A stretch of 64,000 nt of DNA, taken from Eremomyces bilateralis CBS 781.70 (Eukaryota; Ascomycota; Dothideomycetes; Eremomycetales; Eremomycetaceae). Under the pieces are notes generated by a model, which was not told the DNA's origin, did no database searches, and saw only the letters and a list, made by a program, of their open reading frames with translations. Both the position numbers and the translations under genes were made by a program. Below, piece after piece: positions 54,968-64,000 of the stretch; position 1 is the stretch's first letter, and every line of letters starts with the position of its first letter. Where the stretch lies: the NCBI RefSeq assembly GCF_010015585.1, contig NW_022985078.1:438322-502321 (forward strand). The letters run 5' to 3'.

Positions 54968-57900
54968 ATGGAGAAGCCAAGAAAGCGTATGTCTCTGTTA
55001 CATATTTGTAGATCGGTCTCATAGCTAACTCGGATCTTTTCAGGCGAATTGCGCGACCTCAATGCCGGAGCATGGACAGGAGAGAAAGGTTGGTATTCCA
55101 GCGCTCTCGAGAGATCTTCTGGAGTTCAGAATGCTAAGTTTACCTCTCACCACCAGATCTCTATCCCGTACATGCGACCCTCGACTCTTCCATGAAGAAA
55201 AACACCACCTTCATCAAACGGCTACGCACTTCAATCACTGCCTCAACGCAGTCCACCTTCCTTTCCGAGGTCTCCTCGCTGTCACTCACCAAATACCTCT
55301 CTGAGATCCTCTCCGCCTGTTATGAAGGACTCTGCAAGCTCAAAAACCCCGCCGACATCGCCGCTGCTGTGGAGATCGTCTCCGCGTTGCATCAACGTTT
55401 CGGCCCCGACGACTTCACCAAATACCTTGGCTGGTTTCTAGGACGAGGGCTCGCGACACCAGAGAGGACGGTTCTGAAGGCGTTGGCGCCAGATGTCAGG
55501 GAAAAGGAAGAAAAGGAACGACTTGCCAGGCAGCGCGTGCTGCTGAGGGTCGTTACGGAGCTATGGCTGGTTGGCGTGCTCAGGAGTTTGGAGGATGTGG
55601 CCAGGCCGGAAGAGGCGGCTGCCGCTTCGGCGGGTAAGGGCAAAGACGGACCGTTGCCCGGGGAGAGCCTCGGTGGGAAGAAGTCAATTCCAAACGGTGC
55701 AAAGGCTCATGGACAACTCGATGCGGAACCGTTCCCACTCGAGGTTCTCAAGGATATGCTAGGTCATGATCGAGACCATGTTAACTTGCCACTTGTGGTA
55801 TTGTTCGTGAAGTCCTTTTCGTGGGATATCCTAGGCGCCAAAATTTCTTCGGCCGACGGTCGAAAGACGGTTAACGAGGATGGTGTTATAGTGGCAGGGA
55901 CCACGGCGAAGGGTGAGGACTCAGCATCTTCTGGCGAGGATGACATAACATCCCAGGACCCGCCTATGACTTCTCCAGAACTTCGAGAGCGGTTCTGCAA
56001 CATCCTCAACCGGTACTTTGAAGACGTCAAGTCGCATATTGTCCGCGACCAGAGGCACCTCAATCAACAAAGCCGTCGAAATGCGGAGGCCTATGTCAAG
56101 TCCGGGGAGGTCTTTGAAGATCGACAGGCTAACTACGAGAAGATGGTAAAAGCACAAGAAAAGCTGATCTCGAACGCTCAAATCCTGGCAGAAGCGGTTG
56201 GTGGTGAGATACCAGATCTGAAAGAGAGGGATGCGTCCCAGCAACTCGGGGACGGCTCGATCGGCCTTGTCAAAGCAGGTGATTATTTGCGAGGCCAGGG
56301 AGATGGCGCTGGGATTTGGGAGGACGAGGAGGAGCGGCGCTTCTACGAAAATCTGATTGACCTCAAAGATCGTGTCCCGGCCATTCTTCTCGAGACGAAA
56401 AAGAAGAAAACCGATGTCGACGAACCAGTCGGAAAGAAAGCGGAGGGCAAGGATAGTGAAGACGCTGATCAGAAACCCACCGGTGAGAGCGAAGATGCCA
56501 AATCAGCGGCCGATACGGAAGACCAGTCCACGGCGATCGCGAACAAATCTGTAGGCGCTCAGGTCGACATCCTGTTGGCTCAGTTGCCGGAAATGACCAA
56601 CAAGGACATGGTTGACGAGATCGCCATTCAGTTCTGCTTCTTGAACTCCAAAGCCTCCCGAAACCGGATGATCAAAGCGGTCCAGGATATTCCCAAGGGC
56701 CGTACCGACCTCCTACCGCTCTACTCGAGGCTCGTTGCTACACTTGCGAAATACATGCCCGACATCTCTCAGGGGATCGTGAGCCATCTGGATGAAGAGT
56801 TCAAAAGTCTTCAGCGCCGCAAGCAGAAGGAGTTCCTTGGTCAAGTGCGAATGATGAACGTTCGGTACCTTGCCGAGCTGACCAAGTTCGGCGTCGTTCC
56901 CGAACACATCATATTCCATTGCCTTCGTGTCTGCCTGGATGACTTCTCTCGCATGAACATCGAGATCATGAGCACTTTGATGGAGAATTGCGGACGATAC
57001 CTGATCAGAAACCCCGACACGTCCGTTCGGATGTCATCGTTCCTGGAGACCGTGCAACGGAAGAAATCGGCCCAACACCTCGGGCAACAAGAGCGGATGT
57101 TGATCGAGAATGCGTGCTACTACGTCAACCCACCTGAGCGAGCGGCGATTGAGCAAAAAGAAAGGACGCCCATCGAGTTGTTCCTCCGGAAATTGATCTA
57201 CTTAGAATTGAAGCGAGGCACATTGGACAAAGTTGGCAAACAGATTCGGAAAATGCACTGGGAAGAGCCTGAGGTTCGTGGGATTGTTTGGGTATGGCAA
57301 GCCTCATTCACTGACAAACACAGGTGGTTGCAGTTTTGCGAAAGATCTTCTCCAGACCGGGAAAGCTAAAGTACAGCAACATCCATCTGCTCGCCGTCAT
57401 GCTAGGCATGTTGAATCGATACCATCAGGACTTTGCCATCTCCGTGGTCGATGATCTGCTCGAGTCTATCATATTCGGGCTGGAGCTAAATGACTTCAAA
57501 TTCAATCAGCGACGGATTGCCGAAGTGAAATATTTGGGAGAGCTCTACATTTACCGAATGGTAGATTCGCCGGTGATCTTCGATACCCTTTACAAGATCG
57601 TCACCTACGGGCATGGTAAGTCTGGCTTGTCTGCATGGATGTATCATGTGCTGATGTGAAGCAGAGGATGGTATTCCGAATCCGGGCAAGTACAGCCCTC
57701 TGGATCAGCAGGATGACTTCTTCAGAATCCGTCTGGTATGCAATGTGCTCGAAACATGTGGCGTGTATTACAGCAAAGGAGCAGCGAAGAAGAAACTCGA
57801 CTTCTTCCTGACCTTCTTTCAGGTATGCCGGCCTGAGCGATTCCGAAGTTGGATGCTAACATTCCTAGTACTACATCCACACGAAAGCACCCATGCCAAT

Positions 57901-58952
57901 GGATATTGAATTTGTCGTGCAAGACGGTTACGCTGCGACACGTCCGCAATGGAAGCTAGCCACATCGATTGAGCAAGCATCCAAAGAGTTTGCCGATGCC
58001 GTCAAGCAAAACTACCAATCCACAGGCCCAGAGAAACCCACAGAGGCAGATGAAGCCGAAGACTCTTCTGCTTCTGAGGACGGCGTGGATGATGACCGAC
58101 TGGATGTTGAAGATATCGACGATGACAACTCGTCTGAGGGCGAAGACGGAGTCAGCTTCATTAGAAACACACTACCCAATTCTTTGCTGACCAATGACAG
58201 AACGAAGTCGAGGAAGAGGTACGGGAGGAGCACGACGAGTCCGAAGATGAAGACGATGAGGATGAAGAAGAAAACATCGTTGTCACTCGACCGGAGGACG
58301 AGCGTGATCCTGAACTCGAGGCGGACTTCGACCGAGAGCTGGCCAAAATGATGGCTGAAAGCTTAGATTCTCGCAAAGCCGACCGGAAGCCGGTATTCGA
58401 TGTTCCGTTGCCTATTCGACGCAGCCAACAACGTGATCCATCCACTGCTTTGGATGAAGGGGCGTCCGAGAAACCTGAGGTTCACGTGGAGCAGTCCACT
58501 ATGGTGAAGTTCTCGCTATTGAGCAAGAGGGGCAATAAGCAACAGGTATTGTCTATAGCACACATCCACTCCCGCGATCCCAGCATTTTCAGAATTTCGG
58601 GGATTGGTTTCTTCGCGGGTGCTGATTATCCCTCCAGACCAAAGCCATCGACCTTCCGTCCGACTCCAGCTTTGCCGTCGCCATGCGTACCCAGCAGCAG
58701 GCCGAGCGGGAAGAACAGCAGCGCATCAAGAACCTTGTGCTCAACTATGATCTCCGCAATGACGACACTGATGGTGAAGACGCCCTTTCTATTCCCCATC
58801 TTCCCCCTAACTTGAACCGGAAACGAAGCCGGCCTGAACCCGCTCAGTGGCGCTCCAGCGCCCGTGGAGTGAAACGCGTCGGTGCCGGACGTGGTGGTGT
58901 GCCGAGTGCTGGGGACGAGAACCGGACTCCCCGTAGTCGCACATCTTCATGA
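54968..58952 (+). CDS. NMD2: Nmd2/Upf2, nonsense-mediated mRNA decay factor
   Basis: Eight exons (54968-54986, 55044-55088, 55157-57273, 57324-57615, 57665-57822, 57869-58150, 58201-58545, 58638-58952) give 1190 residues. Upf2 bridges Upf3 and the helicase Upf1 in mRNA surveillance. The first exon is only 19 nt (MEKPRK) and joins RELRDLNAGAWTGEK and DLYPVHATLDSSMKKNTTFI, a conserved Upf2 start. Three MIF4G domains follow (first around residues 40-260, second near QVDILLAQLPEMTNKDMVDE, third near VVAVLRKIFSRPGKLKYSN). An acidic linker and the C-terminal Upf1-binding region (VKFSLLSKRGNKQQTKAIDL) come after. The intron at 58151-58200 has a weak donor (GTCAGC), but removing it restores the acidic run EVEEEVREEHDESEDEDDED. 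All junctions sum to whole codons. Confidence 0.94.
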
Positions 58953-59893
58953 TGGTCCGCGGCCCGATAGGCCCCCGGGTATCACTGCCGCGGAGTTCAG
59001 AGCTGTTGTCGTCTAAGCTGGTCCTATTCGTTGCGCCTACGTTTCCGTTTACTCAGCTCAACCCACCAACCACCCAGAACACGTTTACTGAGACATCCTT
59101 ATCGCAGACATCGAAACCCGCCTTCAAAATCCGTACGCCCACCACCAAACCCGCATGGACAAATCCGCAAGCACGCGAAATACTCAGCGTTCGAGAAAGT
59201 TGCAATTGAGCGATGTTGACTGGTATGCATCTATTCCATTGGCTGCAGCCCGGAAACCCTGATATGGATACTTAACTTGCTCAGGACTTGAGTGATTCTG
59301 TCTTTGTTTCTGAATCAACTTCCCCAAATATTGGACCCCAACAAAGCGAAACGCTCCTCTGCGTACTGCTAGATCGATGCTCAAGGTGCATCAAGCGCAT
59401 GTGCTGGACATTTTGATCCTAGACGAGTCCACATTCGACGCCGCTGCGTCGAGATGGTCACAAGCCACCGCCTAGCGGCTCCCAGGGGACAGGATGATGC
59501 GAATCGGTGCCACTGATGACTGCACCTGCCCTTGTGGAAAGCCGGCAGGAAGCGGAGGGCGGAGATATTCCAAAGGAAAACACGGTGTCCAGAAGCAGAG
59601 TGGCCGAATCACAACCCGGAGTAGAGAGTGGAGGAAAAGCCGTTCATTCGTGTTTCATAGTCGCCACTCCTTAGGAAACAAAGGATTCCATACTAGTACA
59701 TTCGTTAATCAGAAGTGTATACCCCAATATCCATGACTCCGACTCTTTTCAAAGCACAAGGTAGTTCCGTACCGGAATAAACAGCCGCAAATGGGCCTCA
59801 TGCCACCCGCACTTCCTCCTTTTGTCACTTCTCCGTGAACTGCTCGTGTTTCCATCGTCCGGTGACAGTCAGGTGTCCAGCACACTATCCTGC
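58953..59893. other. convergent intergenic region
   Basis: About 940 bp between the 3' ends of NMD2 (+) and the hypothetical gene (-). Small open frames at 58949-59209 and 59494-59736 are unconvincing. No RNA gene seen. Confidence 0.45.
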
Positions 59894-60559
59894 TCACTCC
59901 CCACAACTCTCATACCCCCATTCCATCCCCGCTTTCTCCTCGCTCGACCCTGCTCCGGGACTCTCCATCACAGCCACCATCATCTCCCTCCTCCGATCCT
60001 GCTCGGCCCAACTCATCCGCCTCCCAACCCCTGGTTCCCGATCTCTCCCCTCCCCTCCCCCCTCATCCGCATATTTTCCCCGCTCCGGAATCGCGCCACC
60101 CGCTCTCTCCGCCACAGCCTGGAAGTAGCCTCCGCCACCACTTACCGCGGATTTCGGCGTCTTGGGAGACGATGCCACCCGCTCCGCCACCGCAATCTCG
60201 TAGTTCCAGCTGGTCCGTTTCGGCAGCGGAGGCCGTGTACTGTCCGGCCATGGGTCAGCGGACGGTGGGCCGTTCACGCCAGGTGCCTTGTCTGTATCTG
60301 GTGCGCCATTGTGGCCCTCATTCCGCTGCGTCGTGAGTACCGTGAGTGGGTCTCTGGCGCCAGAGGATGGTATTATCCCGGAGGAGCTGGTATCAGGGGT
60401 GCTGCGGGGGTTCGAGAGGGAGGGGATATTCTGCTCAGCAGTGGAGGAGGGTTCGGAGAGGAGGGCTCGCGTGGCGAGGACTGAGGAGCGCGGGTATGAA
60501 TAGGGGTCATCGCTGGGGGTTTTCGCGCCGTAAGGGGTTGGTGGAGGTTCGGTGGTCAT
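59894..60559 (-). CDS. Pro/Ser-rich hypothetical protein with RRMSW motif
   Basis: A single exon of 221 residues, mostly disordered (Pro, Ser, Gly, Glu). It starts MTTEPPPTPYGAKTPSDDPY and contains a small ordered-looking C-terminal helix GVGRRMSWAEQDRRREMMV. A second basic Ser site, LPKRTSWNYEIAVAE, lies mid-protein. RRMSW and KRTSW fit the basic-residue Ser phosphorylation pattern (R-R-x-S) of PKA-type kinases. I recall similar RRMSW.xQDxKR motifs in uncharacterised small fungal proteins but cannot name one. The ATG at 60559 has AT-rich upstream sequence (AACTTATAA, about 60572-60580) that may act as TATA. Not secreted and no membrane segment. Confidence 0.6.
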   Translation of the reverse strand: MTTEPPPTPYGAKTPSDDPYSYPRSSVLATRALLSEPSSTAEQNIPSLSNPRSTPDTSSSGIIPSSGARDPLTVLTTQRNEGHNGAPDTDKAPGVNGPPSADPWPDSTRPPLPKRTSWNYEIAVAERVASSPKTPKSAVSGGGGYFQAVAERAGGAIPERGKYADEGGGEGRDREPGVGRRMSWAEQDRRREMMVAVMESPGAGSSEEKAGMEWGYESCGE

Positions 60560-61931
60560 GACAGTGGGTTATAACTTATAAGGGTTGCAGAGTTAGGTCT
60601 GGTGGACGGACTTGGACTAAAGGAGACTGATCTGAAGAACTTCTGGAATTGGAGGTTTTGTAATTCTGCAGTTTGAAATGGAGTAATAGACTAATAGTGC
60701 CCGGAACGGAATGTACAGAGGCAGGTATGCAACGGTTTAAAGCTACCGCGATGGATGGATACTGTAGGAGCCCAGTCTAAACTTTGTTTCCAAACAAACG
60801 CTGAGAAAATGATGTATTGATCGAGTAATTACGAATTTTGGTTGGGAAACTCAACAAGTACAAATCGAATTAAGGAAAATCGACTTTCAAGGCAATTCCA
60901 AGACTGATCATGATGTGATGTGACGTCGAGCGGGGAAAGAAGCTGTAGGCCTGCAAGCCACCAGACATCCCAAGTTGGGAATCGGGGATTAGAGGTCTCG
61001 ATACTACTGTCCTACGAAGGATTTAGGACATGGACCAACACATATGTGGATGTTGGATGTGACTTTAGCTAATGTAAGCCAATTCCGATCCCCAACACAA
61101 GCGTTGTTTTCGTCCCAAAGCCATAGGCGGCTCTTCTTCTGCCGCTGTCCCTGCACTAACGGTCAATCAGCAATCACAGTCGAAGGCAGCAAAGGTAGAT
61201 CTCCAAAATTATCATTAAGGGTGCCTTCTACATCGTGCGTCCCAGTTGACAGCTTTAACGCACTCCCTGTCGACGCCATTTCCACCGCTAGAATCACGAG
61301 GCCCCCCTGAGTTGCTCATGAAAAACCCCTACCCCAAAAGCTGTAGATGAGCCAGAATCGGTCGTAAGCTCATGTGTCACCCGAGAAATGCAAGAGTATT
61401 CGCATGTCAGTCCCAAATGCCTTCGCCAATCCAAAGATGGGGTAAGTTGTACGCCATGAGAATCCTGCCAGTCCACCCCTCCACGTATCGATTGCGACTG
61501 AAGCCGTTTATCGTAACTGTGGCATGCTGCCCTTACCTGAAAAGACCCTGGTGAACAAGCGCCTTCTAATGCAATACGTCAATGACCCTGTGATAGCAAA
61601 TGCTGTTGAAAAACGTGTAGCCCTGAAAGGAAAAGATTTTCAGATCCAACGGGAAACACCGGACACCCTGATTTGCTCTGGATGCACATCGAGGGAAACT
61701 CACCGCGCTCTGAAACGATCGGTCGAAGGGAACTTTTATCGCACCAGCCCATCCAGATGAGGTAATCGAGTGTCGGTTCGAGAGTTTCAGCGCAATGTTC
61801 AGGACCACTCGTGCTTGGTCGTACATGCACAAGTCCAGCCCCACCGAAGTTGCACGAGACGGTGACATGACCTCCCGTCACCATCAACTATTGCGTCTCT
61901 GAGGTGTTTGAAATATCGAGTGCAACAGAGC
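60560..61931. other. 1.4-kb intergenic region
   Basis: Between divergent-facing 5' end of the hypothetical gene (-) and the 3' end of the KRE6-like gene (-). An 78-codon frame at 61524-61760 has no recognisable domain. No RNA gene seen. Confidence 0.45.
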
Positions 61932-64000
61932 TTAGCACCCATGCATCAAAGTGTTCTTCGGCCACCCATAACCGGTCTGATTCCATTTCTATTCGATCAT
62001 TAGAACACGTCTACTCCTCATGACCGGTTTGTGGTCTTCACTTACCGTCAAGTTTTGATTGTTATAGGGCTCTGGATGGTTCTTGATGTACTCAGTCGTC
62101 TCGAACCCCGGTGGGTCGCACGTCACCATCGTTTTCCCCTTTGGCTGATACCATCGAACATAATCAATCCGCATAATCGTAGGGAATTTCAATTTTGCCC
62201 AGTCGATATTGACCCACGAATTGCTGATGCCAAGATTTAGGACGATGGACATGGGTTCCTCGCTCACGACTCGACTACCAACGTTGCCGTTGGGTCCGAT
62301 TGCCCTTCCATCGACCTGGTACACCATTTCCTCACCGACAAACCAAGAGATTTTTCCCTTAGCACCGGTCCCAGGCGTGTACTCAAAGGCGTATTTTTGG
62401 TAAGCTTGGCCGTCAAACCACCGCTTATTCAGTGACGTGGTGGTCGAGACCGCTTGCTGGAATGGGCCGCCAGTATAACTGTTCGTCAGAGAGACTGCAG
62501 GGTTCGGACAAGCAGTAAATTCATAATCCGGATAGTACTGCAAGTCCATTAGAAATAATGATTGACAAAGGGACTTGGAGGACAAAGGACAAGCATACCC
62601 ATATGTCGAAAGGGGCGACCTGATAAGATTGTGTAGCAACGGGAATACCCGACCAATCTGCGCTGGCTTCAATGATGTCAATTTCTGGAGCTCCACGACC
62701 TCTTCCCGGAGTGGGGTGGTCCGCGCCGGGGCAAGTGCAAGCTGGAAGACGTTGACCGGGGAGACGGGAGGTTCCATCGGTCATGGACTGATTTGGTGTA
62801 ATGCCCACATCGCTATCGCTCATCGTGTCAACGGCAATATAAGAAGGCATTCCAGGTTGCGACTCACCATTCGTCATACGTGTAGGGCCACATGCCTTCG
62901 GTCGTCGCCAAGTAGCCCGGTCGTCCAAGATTGCCCATTGTCCATGCCCCGGGCCACAAGCCCATGACACCGGCTGGACCGGGCAAAGAAATTGAAACCT
63001 CGAACACTCCGCCCTTGAAACAAGCCTGATTCCAGGTGTTCAACATCCCAGAGCGGAATTTGAGGTTGTGGTTGTCGAACTGATCCAGCCGAAGTTCCAG
63101 CACCCCATCCCACGTAGTCACGGCGTCAGGATCATACCATTCCAGATCCTGCGTTGCCCCATACCAAAAATCGGGCGCGAAGAAGTAAGGATCATCGCCA
63201 GGATAAAAAGTGCGGTTATTATCGTTGAACTCGTCGCTGAATACGAGGATGAGATCGCTGCCATCGACGGATTTCCGCGTCTTCGCGTGCGAGGGCGTGT
63301 CGGGGTCAATTAGACCCCTCCGCATATATCTGAGAAGAGGATGGTGGCGGTCGTTGACCGTTGCCCATGGTTGCGGTTCAGGGACCTGGTCAGGCATTTC
63401 GTCAATTGGCGTGTCGTAGCTCCCGCTGAAGTGAACCACACTGGTATAGCTGAGGACGGGGAACACCACAAAAAGGAACAAGATTCCGGATATCATCATA
63501 ATCAGCCCAATGGTGGAGCAGATGTTTGCCCTGGAGAAGTGATCTCTCAATCTCGGTCTGAATCGAACATCGTCGTCCGGATATGGCATATGCATATCGT
63601 CGTCCGGCTCCTTCTCGTCGAGAAAGAGAGGAAAACTGTACATCCCTCTAACAGCGTACGGGGCAGACAATCGGTCGTCGAGCGGGAAGAACTTTTCCAT
63701 TTCGGGGTCAGTAGGCAACTTGGTGGTAGATGCTCCTGGTAATGCTGCTGTCCGGATCGACTCGTCGCTAGATAGAAGAGCGGAGGGAGCCGGGACGCCG
63801 GGGGTAGACAGGAAAGAGCTCCGGCGGCAGTCCGAGAACGGGTTGAAGTATCTCGAATAATCGGAACCCAGCTCGTGCAAGGTCATGGGTATCGGCCGCC
63901 GATCATTTGTCTGGTCAGACTGGCTTGACTCCAGCCCTCGTGATCTCCCTAGGCGTTTGTGAGTGAGAGTCTTTGGCCATGACGGGGTTTGAGTCCGACC
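61932..64000 (-). CDS. KRE6: Kre6/Skn1-type beta-1,6-glucan synthesis protein (GH16-like, 5' partial)
   Basis: Exons from the window edge (or ATG 63886) to 62868, then 62812-62599, 62537-62046 and 61988-61932. Kre6/Skn1 are type II ER/Golgi membrane proteins with a GH16-like lumenal domain, needed for beta-1,6-glucan in the wall. The N-terminal cytosolic part has [12 protein letters not shown] and [17 protein letters not shown], then a membrane span ([20 protein letters not shown]). The lumenal domain has [38 protein letters not shown] (spliced), PEIDIIEAS (GH16 catalytic E.D..E) and a final [18 protein letters not shown] encoded by a 57-nt last exon. From ATG 63886 the protein would be 593 residues; the same frame stays open without a stop to 64000, so the true start is probably outside the window. 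Orthologues are near 700 residues. Confidence 0.92.

Noticed and set aside
59494-59736. A frame beginning MMRIGATDDCTCPCGKPAG resembles the Cys-rich end of LINE-type RNase H regions.
   Set aside because: The match is one short motif only; no reverse transcriptase, poly-A tail or target-site duplication is visible nearby, and the rest of the frame is low-complexity.
61524-61760. A 78-codon frame (MLPLPEKTLVNKRLLMQ...).
   Set aside because: Short, no recognisable domain, and opposed by frames of equal length on the other strand.
1-64000. Possibility of a secondary-metabolite cluster (monooxygenase, PLP enzyme, thioesterase, Kex2-site peptide).
   Set aside because: These genes are spread over 32 kb among housekeeping genes, with no backbone enzyme, transporter or pathway regulator.

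Overview
The window is nuclear DNA of a filamentous ascomycete (Pezizomycotina). The evidence is short introns (46-152 nt) with GT...CTAAC/CTGAC...AG signals, compact genes on both strands, a chitin synthase of the filamentous-fungal class VI type, a Kre6-type glucan-synthesis protein, a fungal NLR-type TPR tail and Kex2-processed secreted proteins. I cannot name the species. I saw no convincing transposon, virus-like element, rRNA, tRNA or CRISPR array.

Layout. 1-0.44 kb: 3' end of a TPR-repeat gene. 1.2-2.6 kb: Baeyer-Villiger-type monooxygenase (-). 3.6-8.2 kb: MIA40, END3 and a MAK32-like pfkB kinase, all (-). 8.7-10.7 kb: cyclase-associated protein CAP/Srv2 (+), convergent with eIF5B (-, 11.0-14.3 kb). 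15.1-16.2 kb: YIP-family Golgi protein (-). 17.8-18.7 kb: SCP/PR-1-like protein (+), convergent with an Egt2/LolT-like PLP enzyme (-, 18.8-20.6 kb). 21.3-23.5 kb: pseudokinase (-). 25.5-26.6 kb: single-pass membrane protein (+). 27.2-28.3 kb: acyl-CoA thioesterase (+). 28.7-30.6 kb: DML1/Misato (+). 32.3-33.2 kb: repeat-rich, Kex2-site secreted protein (+). 34.3-35.9 kb: adrenodoxin reductase ARH1 (-), divergent from UTP10 (+, 36.5-42.0 kb). 42.7-43.8 kb: decayed host gene. 45.0-45.5 kb: small helical hypothetical protein. 47.2-50.2 kb: chitin synthase (-). 50.2-55.0 kb: 4.8 kb with no clear gene. 55.0-59.0 kb: NMD2/UPF2 (+). 59.9-60.6 kb: small conserved-looking hypothetical (-). 61.9 kb to the window end: KRE6/SKN1-like glucan-synthesis protein (-), apparently running past the edge.

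Most genes are single-copy housekeeping genes (mitochondrial import and Fe-S/haem chemistry, actin and endocytosis, translation, rRNA processing, mRNA decay, cell wall) and do not form a biosynthetic cluster. Exon-intron models were built by hand; reading frames were checked to sum to whole codons. The less ordinary parts are the homogenised TPR repeats, the Kex2-delimited repeat protein at 32.3 kb, the pseudokinase, the gene at 42.7 kb with CAG-to-TAG type stops, and two introns of 54 nt that are in frame and lack stops.
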